Below are positions 42,428 to 52,110 of a stretch of DNA of 64,000 bases, piece after piece. A program made the translations under genes and the position numbers. How positions within the stretch are numbered: position 1 is the first letter of the stretch; every line of letters starts with the position of its first letter. The notes beneath the pieces are model-generated. The model worked only from the letters and a program-made list of their open reading frames with translations, was not told where the DNA came from and ran no database searches. Source of the DNA: Flavobacterium fragile (GTDB lineage: Bacteria > Bacteroidota > Bacteroidia > Flavobacteriales > Flavobacteriaceae); the NCBI RefSeq assembly GCF_023634865.1, contig NZ_JAMLJN010000005.1, positions 62,001-126,000 of the forward strand, in the 5' to 3' direction.

Positions 42428-43501
42428 ATGAAAAAAGAAAACTTAAGTTGGATTTTACGCCTAATTATTTCTGCCTTATTTATTGTTTCGGCTGTAGCCA
42501 AATTATATCCATCGCCTTATTTTGCAATTTCCACTTTTGAAGTAAAACAATTGTATCCATTAGGATTTTCAGAGGGTTTTGCTCCTTATTTCTCTCGAAT
42601 TTTAATCGGAATTGAATTCGCACTTGGAATTGCAATTTTATTAAAAGATTACTTAAAAAAAATCACGATTCCAGCTACGATTTTATTGTTAGCGGTTTTT
42701 GTAATTCACTTAAGTTACACCTCTTTTGTAAGTGGAAATGCAGGAAATTGTGGTTGTTTTGGAGAATTAATTCCAATGACACCAGTAGAAGCCATTATCA
42801 AAAATATCATTGCTATTGGATTGCTAATTTGGTTATTCAAAATACTACCTGCTGATGGAAAATCGAATTTTTGGTTATTGAAATCGGTTGCTTTAGGTTG
42901 TATTTTAGGCCTTTTTATGGTGGCTCCTATTCGACCAGTTGCAGAAGTTATGGAAGAACCAACTTCTGAAATTCTAGAAAATTTAGGAGTTATTGCAGAT
43001 TCTAGTGCTTTATTAAATGTTGAAGAGCCAAAAGGTGAAATCATTAAAGATACTATTAAAAAAGCCGAAGAAAAGAAAGCCGAAGATGCTCCTAAAAAAG
43101 TAAAATCGGGTTACGAGAAATATTTTCCAGGTATTGATACCGATAAAAAGATTCTGTGCTATTTTGTTCCGGGTTGCGACCATTGTATGGATACGGCAAA
43201 AGAATTGAACGAAATGCGCAAAAAAGACAAAAACTTTCCTCCTGTTTACGTGATTTTCATGAATGAAGAACCAGAGAAAATTCCAACTTTCTTTGAATTC
43301 GCAGGAACGAAATTCCCATACAAAATGATTGATGTGATTCCGTTTTGGACTGAATTAGGTTCAGGAAGAGATACACCTGGAGTAAAATATTTATGGAATG
43401 GAAACGAATTCAAATACTACGACGGCATCAATGAAAATAAATTCAACGGAGCTGAATTCAAAAAATTAATTAAAAAACCGTATTCGGAATTAAAAAAATA
43501 A
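42428..43501 (+). CDS. BT_3928-family DoxX/MauE-like membrane protein with thioredoxin-like domain
   Basis: This 357-residue protein has four helices in residues 1-140, in DoxX/MauE style with a G-N-C-G-C-F-G loop. A fifth helix lies near 150-170. A Lys/Glu-rich linker leads to a soluble domain with F-V-P-G-C-D-H-C-M-D, a C-x2-C thioredoxin-like motif. It probably takes part in membrane-linked thiol-disulfide exchange. It stands 3 bp before a TlpA-type gene. Confidence 0.85.
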   Translation: MKKENLSWILRLIISALFIVSAVAKLYPSPYFAISTFEVKQLYPLGFSEGFAPYFSRILIGIEFALGIAILLKDYLKKITIPATILLLAVFVIHLSYTSFVSGNAGNCGCFGELIPMTPVEAIIKNIIAIGLLIWLFKILPADGKSNFWLLKSVALGCILGLFMVAPIRPVAEVMEEPTSEILENLGVIADSSALLNVEEPKGEIIKDTIKKAEEKKAEDAPKKVKSGYEKYFPGIDTDKKILCYFVPGCDHCMDTAKELNEMRKKDKNFPPVYVIFMNEEPEKIPTFFEFAGTKFPYKMIDVIPFWTELGSGRDTPGVKYLWNGNEFKYYDGINENKFNGAEFKKLIKKPYSELKK

Positions 43502-43504
43502 GCT

Positions 43505-44005
43505 ATGAAAAAAATATTCGTTTTAGCTACTATGCTAATCAGCACTTTAGGATGTGCTCAAAAAGAAGAAACTGCATTTAAAAATGAAAGTCTTAATTAT
43601 ACTTTAAAAACAACAAATGATCAGCCAATTACTTTCCAAGAAGTAGTAAAAAAACATGAAGGAAAGACGATATTTATAGAACTTTGGGCTTCATGGTGTT
43701 CCGATTGTATTAAAGCAATGCCAGAAGTTAAAAAATTAAACCAAATTTATGGTAAAGACGTTGTTTTTGTAAACTTATCCTTTGACAAAACATTTGAAAA
43801 ATGGATTCAAGGAATCGAAAAACATGAAGTAGAAGGTGAGAATTATTTCATTGGTGATAACATGAAAGGTCCATTTGGAAAATCATTAGATGTAGATTGG
43901 ATTCCAAGATATTTAATTGTAGATAAAACCGGTAAAATTGTTTTATACAGAGCCATAGAAAAAGACTTTGACAAAATAAAAGAGGTATTAAACAAGGTTA
44001 AATAA
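43505..44005 (+). CDS. TlpA-family thiol-disulfide oxidoreductase lipoprotein
   Basis: This 166-residue protein has a lipobox-like L-G-C-A-Q at about residue 16. The thioredoxin fold has W-A-S-W-C-S-D-C-I-K-A-M-P-E as active site and the cis-Pro in W-I-P-R-Y. It is likely tethered in the envelope and paired with the upstream BT_3928 protein. Confidence 0.9.
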   Translation: MKKIFVLATMLISTLGCAQKEETAFKNESLNYTLKTTNDQPITFQEVVKKHEGKTIFIELWASWCSDCIKAMPEVKKLNQIYGKDVVFVNLSFDKTFEKWIQGIEKHEVEGENYFIGDNMKGPFGKSLDVDWIPRYLIVDKTGKIVLYRAIEKDFDKIKEVLNKVK

Positions 44006-44056
44006 AAGTCGAATCTTCGCAAACCTTTGCGTAAGTTTATTGAAATGAGGTGATCA

Positions 44057-44092
44057 AAAAGTACTAATTAAACAAACAAATTAGTACTTTTG
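44057..44092. promoter_or_regulatory. 13-bp inverted repeat overlapping a -7 element upstream of tpiA
   Basis: AAAAGTACTAATT (44057-44069) and AATTAGTACTTTT (44079-44091) are perfect inverted copies with a 9-base spacer. The right arm contains TACTTTTG (44085-44092), a full TAnnTTTG -7 match, 24 bp before the tpiA ATG. It could be an operator or a terminator of the preceding gene. Confidence 0.55.
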
Positions 44093-44115
44093 GAATTAAT
44101 AAAAATGAAAATTAA

Positions 44116-44865
44116 ATGAGAAAAAATATCGTTGCCGGAAACTGGAAAATGCACAAAACGCAAAAAGAAACGGTTGCATTATTAGAAGAAATTATAGCGA
44201 AAAAACCAAATACTTCTACTGAAATTATTGTAGCACCCACATTTGTGAACCTATCAAAAGCTGTTGAGATTACAAATGGAAATGGAATTACAGTAGCCGC
44301 TCAAAACATGCACCAAGCAGAAGGTGGCGCTTTTACAGGAGAAATTGCAGCTTCTATGTTAACTGATATTGGAGTAAACACTGTCATCTTAGGTCATAGC
44401 GAAAGACGTGCGTATTTTCATGAAACGGATGCTTTATTAGCGAGTAAAGTAAACACTGCACTAAAACATGAAATGCGCGTGATTTTCTGCTTTGGGGAAG
44501 AATTGAAAGACCGTCAACAAAACAATCATTTCAATATTGTGGAATACCAACTTCGCGATGGATTGTTTCATTTAGAAAAGAAAGATTGGGCGAATATTGT
44601 TTTGGCTTACGAACCGGTATGGGCAATTGGAACTGGCGAAACCGCATCTCCAGAACAAGCACAAGAAATGCATAAATTCATTAGAAGGTTGGTAGAAAAA
44701 GTTTATGGCTTTGATATCGCGGACAATTTAACCATTTTATACGGAGGAAGTGTAAAACCAGATAACGCCAAAGAAATCTTTTCAAAACCTGATGTTGATG
44801 GTGGATTAATTGGTGGTGCTGCGTTAAAAGCAAATGACTTTTTAGCTATTGTTAATGGTTTTTAA
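44116..44865 (+). CDS. tpiA: Triosephosphate isomerase
   Basis: This 249-residue protein is a complete TIM barrel. Signatures are N-W-K-M-H (catalytic Lys), G-H-S-E-R-R (catalytic His), A-Y-E-P-V-W-A-I-G-T-G (catalytic Glu and loop 6) and Y-G-G-S-V. It interconverts DHAP and glyceraldehyde-3-phosphate in glycolysis. Its own terminator follows. Confidence 0.98.
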   Translation: MRKNIVAGNWKMHKTQKETVALLEEIIAKKPNTSTEIIVAPTFVNLSKAVEITNGNGITVAAQNMHQAEGGAFTGEIAASMLTDIGVNTVILGHSERRAYFHETDALLASKVNTALKHEMRVIFCFGEELKDRQQNNHFNIVEYQLRDGLFHLEKKDWANIVLAYEPVWAIGTGETASPEQAQEMHKFIRRLVEKVYGFDIADNLTILYGGSVKPDNAKEIFSKPDVDGGLIGGAALKANDFLAIVNGF

Positions 44866-44896
44866 CTTTTAGGAACACAGATTTTAGAAAAATATA

Positions 44897-44924
44897 AAAA
44901 CTCCGATTTTCATCGGAGTTTTTT
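44897..44924 (+). terminator. tpiA terminator
   Basis: AAAACTCCGAT-tttc-ATCGGAGTTTT plus further Ts. The stem ACTCCGAT/ATCGGAGT recurs exactly in the rho terminator at 46137-46160. Confidence 0.85.
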
Positions 44925-44951
44925 ATTACATTTGATTGAAACAAAATTCTT

Positions 44952-45344
44952 ATGAATTTAGATGTACAAGCTTACAACAACTCTCAATCAACAGAAGACC
45001 AATTGATTTGCAATGCATTAGCAGAACAAATCAACTTCTATCTACCTGAAGCTGAAAATAAAATTTGGCATGCACATCCCGTTTGGTTTTTAGACGGCAA
45101 TCCGATTGTGGGATATAGTAAACAAAAGAAAGGCATCCGATTACTATTTTGGAGCGGAAAATCGTTTGAGGAAGACAAACTGAATGTTTTAGGTGGCAAG
45201 TTTCAAGATGCTTCTATTTTTTATAATTCCGTTAATGAAATTAATATTCCTGATTTAGAAATTTGGGTTCAAAAAGCAAAAGAAATTCAGTGGGATTACA
45301 AGAATATTGTAAAACGAAAAGGCGTTTTGGAAAGGTTGAAGTAA
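44952..45344 (+). CDS. DUF1801-like protein
   Basis: This 130-residue protein has the YdhG/DUF1801-type core (I-W-H-A-H-P-V-W-F-L-D-G-N-P-I-V-G-Y, L-L-F-W-S-G). The function is unknown; the fold is shared with other DUF1801 proteins such as the one at 53731. It is separated from tpiA by a terminator. Confidence 0.75.
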   Translation: MNLDVQAYNNSQSTEDQLICNALAEQINFYLPEAENKIWHAHPVWFLDGNPIVGYSKQKKGIRLLFWSGKSFEEDKLNVLGGKFQDASIFYNSVNEINIPDLEIWVQKAKEIQWDYKNIVKRKGVLERLK

Positions 45345-45367
45345 ATTATATTTAAAGGTTAAAAAAA

Positions 45368-46063
45368 ATGAAAATAATATTGATAACTTTTTTATCAGTT
45401 TTACTAATTTGTTGTAATAAATCAAATGAAGAAAACAACTTTAAAAAACATTCAAATGAAGTTGAAAATATCGCAATTTGTGATACTATTGAATTTTATT
45501 CTGATTCTACCAACTTTGGAGCCAAAACAAAAAATAAAATAGACATCTATAAAATTGTTACAAATCAAAACACATTTATTAAATTGTTCTTATATAAAAA
45601 AGACAACAGTCTTTGGGTTCTAAATGATAGCCTTAAAGTAGATGGTGATTTTATAAACAAATTAAACTGCGAAATAAGTGATTTTAATAATGATAATTTA
45701 AAAGATTTACTCTTCGTATCAGGAACTGCTGCTCGTGGAGGAAATGTTGTTCAAACTTTAGTGTTATATTCAAATGAAAAACTAAAATGGATAAAAAATT
45801 CAGAAAATTATCCAAACTTAATGTACAATAAAAACCTTGATTGTCTAGATTCATTTATTTTAACTGGAGGAAACACAACTTGCTTTTTAAAAATAGAAAA
45901 CGATAGTTTAAAAGAATTTGCAAGAGTAGAACAAAGAGATAGATTAATAACTTCTGAAGTATTAGAAAAAAATGGAAAATGGAAAGAATTATATAAAGTA
46001 AAAGACTATTCCGAAGATATGAAAAGATTTATTAATTATAATCCTTTACAAGAAAGAGAATAA
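45368..46063 (+). CDS. Lipoprotein of unknown function
   Basis: This 231-residue protein has a lipobox (L-I-C-C at about residue 16). The mature part contains an FG-GAP-like segment (I-S-D-F-N-N-D-N-L-K-D-L-L-F-V-S-G). Codon use is very AT-rich. No family was recognised. It follows the DUF1801 gene by 23 bp. Confidence 0.6.
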   Translation: MKIILITFLSVLLICCNKSNEENNFKKHSNEVENIAICDTIEFYSDSTNFGAKTKNKIDIYKIVTNQNTFIKLFLYKKDNSLWVLNDSLKVDGDFINKLNCEISDFNNDNLKDLLFVSGTAARGGNVVQTLVLYSNEKLKWIKNSENYPNLMYNKNLDCLDSFILTGGNTTCFLKIENDSLKEFARVEQRDRLITSEVLEKNGKWKELYKVKDYSEDMKRFINYNPLQERE

Positions 46064-46131
46064 TTTACTTAACCTTATTTTCAAGTTTGTAAAGCTTTCA
46101 ATAGCAAAAAATATTATCAAAATTAACCCAT

Positions 46132-46160
46132 AAAAAAAACTCCGATTTTCATCGGAGTTT
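46132..46160 (-). terminator. rho terminator
   Basis: AAACTCCGAT/ATCGGAGTTT stem, with eight T on the minus strand. It ends 7 bp after the rho stop. Confidence 0.85.
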
Positions 46161-46166
46161 CTAATT

Positions 46167-47912
46167 TTATTCATTCATTGAAATTAAGAATTCTTCGTTG
46201 TTTCTGGTTTTCTTGAAACGGTCGTGGATGAAATCCATTGCTTCTACTGGGTTCATATCGGCTAAATATTTGCGCATAATCCACATTCTTTGAATGGTGT
46301 TTTCGTCTAATAACAAATCATCACGACGGGTACTTGAAGAAACCAAGTCGATTGCAGGGAAAATACGTTTGTTGGCAATTCTTCTGTCCAACTGTAATTC
46401 CATGTTTCCAGTTCCTTTGAATTCTTCGAAGATTACTTCGTCCATTTTAGAACCGGTTTCTGTTAATGCCGTTGCGATGATACTTAACGAACCACCGTTT
46501 TCTACATTACGAGCCGCTCCAAAGAAACGTTTTGGTTTTTGTAACGCATTCGCATCCACACCACCACTCAATACTTTTCCTGATGCAGGTTGCACCGTAT
46601 TATAAGCTCTTGCTAAACGAGTAATCGAGTCCAATAAAATCACTACATCGTGACCACATTCTACTAAACGCTTTGCTTTTTCTAAAACAATGTTAGCAAT
46701 CTTAACGTGTTCTTGTGGCTCTCTGTCGAAAGTAGAAGCAATAACTTCTCCGCGAACGCTACGTTGCATATCGGTCACCTCTTCTGGACGTTCATCAATC
46801 AATAAAACAATCAAATAAACTTCGGGATGATTGGCCGCAATAGCATTCGCAACATCTTTTAACAACATGGTTTTACCCGTTTTTGGTTGGGCTACAATCA
46901 TTCCACGTTGTCCTTTTCCAATTGGCGAAAACAAATCGATAATACGCGTTGAAACTGTACTATTACGTTCTGCTAAATTGAATTTTTCTGTTGGGAAAAC
47001 GGGAGTTAAATGTTCGAATGAGATTCTATCACGCACGACTTGTGGATCGTGACCGTTAATTTTTAATACCTTTACTAATGGAAAATACTTTTCTCCCTCT
47101 TTAGGAGGACGCACTACCCCTTTAACCGTATCTCCTGTTTTTAATCCGAACAAACGAATTTGGGACGTTGACAAATAAATATCATCTGGAGAAGCTAAAT
47201 AGTTATAATCTGACGAACGTAAAAAACCATAACCATCAGGCATCATTTCTAAAACGCCTTCACTTTCGATTATACCATCGAACTCATAATCAGGTTCTCT
47301 GAAATTTGGCTTTTTATTTTGATGTGGATTTTTGTTGGTAGTTGGTGTGTTCCCAGTGTTTCCTTCAGAAGGATTACTTTTTTTGTAATCAGGATGGTTG
47401 GGGTTATTTTGATTAGCCTTATGATTAGGATTTTTAGGCTGCGTTTTTTCATTTGGAGAAGTTTCGGTAACAACTTTTTCTGTAGTTGCTATCTCTGGTG
47501 AAGGTTTAACTTCTTTTGTTGATTCTGTTGACGTTTTTTTTGTCTTGAAATCTTTTTTGGGTTGTTTCGGTGTTGGCTTTTGCACTAATTCAGAAACCGC
47601 TTCTGCAATTTTTTCTTCAGATTGTTTAACTACTTCTTTTTCAAGAGATTTTGCAGCCACCTCTTTTTTGAGTATTGGTGCTTTAGTAGTTTCTTTAGAA
47701 GCAATTCTTGCTCTTTTTTCTTTAGGTTTTTCTGTAGGTTGTTCAGGAGTCAAATCTGATTTAATAACCTCGGGCTGTGCTGCTTGCAAATCGAGTATCA
47801 TATATACCAAATCATCTTTTTTGAGCGAACGGTATTTATTGATTTTTGCAACTTTAGCAATTTCTTGTAAATCAGAGAGTTTCATCTCCTTTAATACTTC
47901 AATATCAAACAT
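46167..47912 (-). CDS. rho: Transcription termination factor Rho with a long disordered insert
   Basis: The protein has 581 residues against about 420 in E. coli. Residues 1-45 are the Rho_N helix bundle. Residues about 50-205 are a Lys/Glu/Pro-rich then Asn-rich low-complexity insert ([14 protein letters not shown]). An RNA-binding cold-shock domain (G-Y-G-F-L-R) comes next, then the RecA-type motor with Walker A P-K-T-G-K-T and the Q-loop. Such an insert is established for Bacteroides Rho, where it drives condensate formation. Confidence 0.95.
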   Translation of the reverse strand: MFDIEVLKEMKLSDLQEIAKVAKINKYRSLKKDDLVYMILDLQAAQPEVIKSDLTPEQPTEKPKEKRARIASKETTKAPILKKEVAAKSLEKEVVKQSEEKIAEAVSELVQKPTPKQPKKDFKTKKTSTESTKEVKPSPEIATTEKVVTETSPNEKTQPKNPNHKANQNNPNHPDYKKSNPSEGNTGNTPTTNKNPHQNKKPNFREPDYEFDGIIESEGVLEMMPDGYGFLRSSDYNYLASPDDIYLSTSQIRLFGLKTGDTVKGVVRPPKEGEKYFPLVKVLKINGHDPQVVRDRISFEHLTPVFPTEKFNLAERNSTVSTRIIDLFSPIGKGQRGMIVAQPKTGKTMLLKDVANAIAANHPEVYLIVLLIDERPEEVTDMQRSVRGEVIASTFDREPQEHVKIANIVLEKAKRLVECGHDVVILLDSITRLARAYNTVQPASGKVLSGGVDANALQKPKRFFGAARNVENGGSLSIIATALTETGSKMDEVIFEEFKGTGNMELQLDRRIANKRIFPAIDLVSSSTRRDDLLLDENTIQRMWIMRKYLADMNPVEAMDFIHDRFKKTRNNEEFLISMNE

Positions 47913-48016
47913 GGATATAAGTTGAATAAATTGTTGATAGAATAAAAATAAAAAAATGATAGATTTATTTGAGACGTAAGGTGTCGAAGAATGAAGTACT
48001 TACGACTTATACATTG

Positions 48017-48046
48017 CAATATTACGAATAAATTTGAATATGACAA
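48017..48046 (-). promoter_or_regulatory. Candidate rho promoter
   Basis: On the minus strand TAATATTG (7 of 8 to TAnnTTTG) has a TTG -33 element exactly 19 bp upstream. It leaves a leader of about 100 nt before the rho ATG. Confidence 0.55.
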
Positions 48047-48098
48047 TAGTTTTAATTAAAAAGAAATACTATTTTTGCTGAACAAATTACACTAAATA

Positions 48099-48509
48099 AT
48101 GATACAAAGAATTCAAACGGTTTATATGGCAATCAGCGCAATTGTGATGGGAGCTTTGCCTTTTGCCTTTTCATTATGGACTACTTTTGACAAAAAGGAA
48201 GTGTTTTTTACCTCTTCTTTGTTGTACATTGTTTTATTTGTAGTTTCTGCTTTATTAGCAGTTTATAGTATTTTAAATTTTAAAAAGAGACAAAATCAAT
48301 TTGTTTTAAACAGATTGAACATGATATTTAACTTTATTTTACTAGGATTTTTTGTGTATCGTTCACTAAACTTATCCGGAGAAACTATGGTTTCTGAGAA
48401 GGGTATTGGGATGTTTCTTCCTGCAATTTCTATCGTTTTATTAGTCTTGGCAAACAAGGCAATAAAAAAGGATGAAGATCTCGTAAAATCTGTCGATCGA
48501 TTACGATAA
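48099..48509 (+). CDS. DUF4293 membrane protein
   Basis: This 136-residue protein has four hydrophobic helices and starts M-I-Q-R-I-Q-T-V-Y-M, the characteristic DUF4293 N-terminus. The function is unknown. It is divergent from rho, a conserved Bacteroidota arrangement. A TATTTTTG -7 element lies at 48070-48077. Confidence 0.88.
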   Translation: MIQRIQTVYMAISAIVMGALPFAFSLWTTFDKKEVFFTSSLLYIVLFVVSALLAVYSILNFKKRQNQFVLNRLNMIFNFILLGFFVYRSLNLSGETMVSEKGIGMFLPAISIVLLVLANKAIKKDEDLVKSVDRLR

Positions 48510-48537
48510 ACCTATCATCTTAGTTTATTAGTGCGAG

Positions 48538-48570
48538 AAAAATCCGATTCGAAAGTTTCGGATTTTTTTA
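48538..48570 (+). terminator. Terminator after the DUF4293 gene
   Basis: AAATCCGA and TCGGATTT with a 10-base loop and a trailing T run. Confidence 0.85.
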
Positions 48571-48634
48571 TTCCTTTCATTTAAATCCTTAAATTTACTA
48601 TTCTATTTCACTACTAACTAATTACCTGCATTGC

Positions 48635-49519
48635 ATGTCAAACATTCAACTCATCATAGAAGAAAGAGCAGCCGATATTGGAAACTTTTTAGTCGGACGC
48701 TTACTCCCTTTTAAAGAAAAAAGAGCGGTAGGTCCTTTTGTATTTATCGATCATATGGGGCCAGCAAAACTAAAAGAATACCAAAATTTAGATGTTGCTC
48801 CCCATCCTCACATTGGTCTTTCTACCCTAACGTATTTATTTGAGGGTGCAATTATGCATCGCGATAGTTTAGGAACTGAAGTAGAAATTCAACCTGGAGC
48901 CGTGAATTGGATGACAGCTGGAAAAGGAGTCGTACATTCAGAACGTACCCCTGAATATTTAAGAACCACGGATAAAATTTTGCATGGATTACAAATTTGG
49001 GTTGCTTTACCTAAACATTTAGAAAACTGTGAACCCTCTTTTACTCATATTGAGGCAAAAGAAATTCCTCAATGGGTACAAAACGAAGTTAATTTCAAAT
49101 TAATTGCAGGAAAAGCTTTTGGAAAAAAATCTCCTGTACCCGTTCACAGTCCGTTATACTTGATAGAAATTAAAAATTCTAAATCAACTACGATAAATAT
49201 TGGTTCAGCACTTTATGGCGAAGTAGCCTTGTATATTTTGGAGGGAAGCATCATTGACGATGGTAATAGATACGATGCTAAACAAATATTAATAGCAAAG
49301 GAAAGTTCGTTGTGTGCTTTTGAAATGACAGAGAACACTACAGTTTATCTTTTTGGAGGTGAAGCATTCCCAGAAGAACATTTCATTTTTTGGAATTTTG
49401 TTCACACAGATAAAAATGTAATTGAACAAGCCAAAGAAGATTGGAAAGCCCAACGGTTTCCAAAAGTACCCAATGAAACCGAATGGGTCCCATTACCAGA
49501 AATAAAAGGCTTTAAGTAG
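48635..49519 (+). CDS. Pirin-family protein
   Basis: This 294-residue bicupin has P-H-P-H-I-G-L-S-T-L-T-Y and a G-x-x-x-W-M-T-A-G-K-G-V-V-H-S-E segment containing the metal-binding His/Glu residues of pirins. Pirins are Fe-binding; some act as quercetinases and others as redox co-regulators. The specific role is not inferable. It is convergent with aroC, only 1 bp between the stops. Confidence 0.92.
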   Translation: MSNIQLIIEERAADIGNFLVGRLLPFKEKRAVGPFVFIDHMGPAKLKEYQNLDVAPHPHIGLSTLTYLFEGAIMHRDSLGTEVEIQPGAVNWMTAGKGVVHSERTPEYLRTTDKILHGLQIWVALPKHLENCEPSFTHIEAKEIPQWVQNEVNFKLIAGKAFGKKSPVPVHSPLYLIEIKNSKSTTINIGSALYGEVALYILEGSIIDDGNRYDAKQILIAKESSLCAFEMTENTTVYLFGGEAFPEEHFIFWNFVHTDKNVIEQAKEDWKAQRFPKVPNETEWVPLPEIKGFK

Positions 49520-49520
49520 A

Positions 49521-50582
49521 TTACAAATATAATTTATCAAGTAGGAAATAATCTGCCATTACAAGTGCTGTCATTGCCTCCACTATAGGCACCGCTCTAG
49601 GGACCACACATGGATCATGACGCCCTTTTCCTTGTTGCGCTATGATATCTCCTTGATTGGTTAAAACTTCTTGTTTTTGAAGTAAGGTAGCTACGGGTTT
49701 GAATGCGACTCTAAAATAAATATCCATTCCGTTAGAAATACCGCCTTGAATTCCACCTGACAGATTGCTCTTAGTGGTTCCATCCGAATTAAAAGAATCG
49801 TTATGTTCACTACCTTTCATCTTAGCACCACAAAAACCACTTCCAAATTCAAAACCTTTAACAGCATTAATCGATAACATGGCTTTACCAAGTTCAGCAT
49901 GCAATTTATCAAATACAGGTTCACCCAATCCAATAGGAACGTTTTGTATGACACAAGTAATGGTTCCGCCTACGGTATCCCCTTGCTTTTTAATTTCTTT
50001 GATGTGTTGTTCCATTTTTTTAGCTGTTGCAGTATCAGGACAACGAACAGCATTACTTTCAATTTTAGAAAAATCCAAATCTTGATACGGTTTATCTATG
50101 AAAATATCACCTACAGATGAAACAAAAGCATTGATTTTGATGTTTGGAATAATTTGCTTGGCAATAGCGCCACCAACTACTCTAGTTGCGGTTTCTCTTG
50201 CCGAACTTCTGCCTCCACCACGATAATCTCGAATACCATATTTTTGTTCGTAAACATAATCGGCGTGACTTGGGCGGTAAGTATCTTTTATGTGGGAATA
50301 ATCGTCTGACTTTTGATTGGTATTTGGAATTATGAAACCTATAGGTGTTCCTGTTGTTTTACCTTCGAAAATTCCCGATAAAAATTGCACTTCATCTTCT
50401 TCTTTTCTTTGAGTAACTATAGAAGACTGCCCTGGTTTTCTTCTTTGCATTTCTGATCGAATAAAGTCAAAATCTAAAGTAATTCCAGCAGGACATCCAT
50501 CTAATATCCCGCCTAAAGCTTCACCGTGTGATTCTCCAAAAGTGGTTAACTTTAATAATTTTCCAAAAGTATTTCCCGACAT
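49521..50582 (-). CDS. aroC: Chorismate synthase
   Basis: This 353-residue protein has the signatures G-E-S-H-G, R-R-K-P-G-Q-S, R-P-S-H-A-D-Y and [12 protein letters not shown]. It converts EPSP to chorismate using reduced FMN, the last shikimate step. It is a single-gene transcription unit. Confidence 0.97.
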   Translation of the reverse strand: MSGNTFGKLLKLTTFGESHGEALGGILDGCPAGITLDFDFIRSEMQRRKPGQSSIVTQRKEEDEVQFLSGIFEGKTTGTPIGFIIPNTNQKSDDYSHIKDTYRPSHADYVYEQKYGIRDYRGGGRSSARETATRVVGGAIAKQIIPNIKINAFVSSVGDIFIDKPYQDLDFSKIESNAVRCPDTATAKKMEQHIKEIKKQGDTVGGTITCVIQNVPIGLGEPVFDKLHAELGKAMLSINAVKGFEFGSGFCGAKMKGSEHNDSFNSDGTTKSNLSGGIQGGISNGMDIYFRVAFKPVATLLQKQEVLTNQGDIIAQQGKGRHDPCVVPRAVPIVEAMTALVMADYFLLDKLYL

Positions 50583-50723
50583 ATTATGATTTCTGAGAGA
50601 TTATAAGAGTAACAAATATAAGTAATATATTGGTATTTCACTTTTGAAATCAGGTATGGTAATAGAAATAATTTCTTTTTGTGTTCAAAAAAAATGTACT
50701 TTAGCCATCATCAAATTAAATTT

Positions 50724-51527
50724 ATGAAAAAATTTATCATTCCTTTATTCCTAAGCATTGCATTTTTGAGTGTTTCTTGCTCCTCTGACAGTGAAAATAC
50801 AGAAGAAAGTAATTTTTCTATTCCAATTAATATAGGGGATTATTGGACCTATGATGTGGATACTGAAGGAACTATTTCAAGAGACTCTTTGTTTATTCAG
50901 AGCGAAGTACAAGTAAACAATTTTACTTATAAAAAGTTTGAAACAAGGAATAATACTGCAACAGGTTTCTATTCTTCTGTATTGCGTAATAACAAAGTTA
51001 GAAAAAATGGATCTAAATTATTACTTTCTGGTGATGTAGCGCTTTCGGCTCAACAAAATTTACCTGTAAACATTAATTTATCACTTACTGATTTTGTAGT
51101 TTTTAATAGCAATGCGCAAAATAATCAAGCATTGAATAGTTCAGCAGTTACAGGAACAATTAACCAAACATACAATAATTATCCGTTAACTATAACGTAT
51201 TCCTTACAAAGTTATGGAGGAGAAACATTTACTAGCTATACAAGTCCAGATGGATCCAATTATAGCAATGTGAAATCTACAAAAATTAAATTAAATGTTG
51301 GAGTAACTACAGTTCAAAACGCGGGTGTTATTTCTATTCCTATTACTGTTTTGGCTCCACAAGATTTTATTATTTCCACTTTGTATCTTGCTGATGGAAT
51401 TGGAGTTGTACATGTAAATACAGATACGTCATATACTATAAATCCTTTATTACCTATTAATCTTGGAATTCCATCATCTGCAACTCAAAATCAAAAAGAG
51501 TACTTAGATACTTACGTGATCAATTAA
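50724..51527 (+). CDS. Lipoprotein of unknown function
   Basis: The ATG at 50724 (M-K-K-F-I-I-P-L-F-L-S-I-A-F-L-S-V-S-C) is chosen over an upstream TTG because it gives a proper lipoprotein signal. The product has 267 residues. The mature protein is beta-rich with I-G-D-Y-W-T-Y-D near its start, a motif frequent in surface lipoproteins of Flavobacteriia. No family was assigned. Confidence 0.7.
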   Translation: MKKFIIPLFLSIAFLSVSCSSDSENTEESNFSIPINIGDYWTYDVDTEGTISRDSLFIQSEVQVNNFTYKKFETRNNTATGFYSSVLRNNKVRKNGSKLLLSGDVALSAQQNLPVNINLSLTDFVVFNSNAQNNQALNSSAVTGTINQTYNNYPLTITYSLQSYGGETFTSYTSPDGSNYSNVKSTKIKLNVGVTTVQNAGVISIPITVLAPQDFIISTLYLADGIGVVHVNTDTSYTINPLLPINLGIPSSATQNQKEYLDTYVIN

Positions 51528-51579
51528 TATTGGCATATAATTTGAAGAAAATTACCTAAATTTGCAAAAACTTATTAAA

Positions 51580-52077
51580 ATGAAAAAATTAATTTTATCT
51601 GCTTTTATGCTACTAGGATTAGCATTCAGCACACAGGCACAAGACATTTCTAAAAACGCTTTAGGTTTACGTTTAGGAGATAACGATGGATTTGGTGGTG
51701 AAATTTCTTATCAAAGAGGATTAGGCAAAGAAAATCGATTAGAGGTTGATTTGGGATGGAGAAATAGTAATCATGTTGATGCATTTAAGCTAACAGGTCT
51801 TTACCAATGGGTATGGAACATAGAAGGTGGATTTAACTGGTATGCCGGTATTGGTGGAGGTTTAGGATCTTGGAGTGTTGATAAAGATTATGGCGATAAC
51901 AGTGGTTCATTTTTATTTGCTGCTGGTGACATAGGAATTGAATATAATTTTCAAGAAGCTCCAATTCAATTGTCTTTAGATTTTAGACCTGAAATTTATT
52001 TTGGAGGTGATTATGCAGACTACAACGATTCATTTGGTCCAGATATTGCTTTAGGTATTCGTTATAGATTTAACTAA
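51580..52077 (+). CDS. Small outer-membrane beta-barrel protein
   Basis: The ATG at 51580 yields a clear signal peptide (cleavage near T-Q-A-Q). The 165-residue mature part has repeated amphipathic strands and ends in I-R-Y-R-F-N, a typical barrel terminal strand. It resembles OmpW/OmpA-like eight-strand barrels. The ligand is unknown. Confidence 0.78.
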   Translation: MKKLILSAFMLLGLAFSTQAQDISKNALGLRLGDNDGFGGEISYQRGLGKENRLEVDLGWRNSNHVDAFKLTGLYQWVWNIEGGFNWYAGIGGGLGSWSVDKDYGDNSGSFLFAAGDIGIEYNFQEAPIQLSLDFRPEIYFGGDYADYNDSFGPDIALGIRYRFN

Positions 52078-52086
52078 AAAATAAAA

Positions 52087-52110
52087 AAAATGCCTCAATT
52101 GAGGCATTTT
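52087..52110. terminator. Bidirectional terminator
   Basis: AAAATGCCTC-AATT-GAGGCATTTT is a perfect palindrome with A and T runs, between the convergent barrel and PrcB-like genes. Confidence 0.9.
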
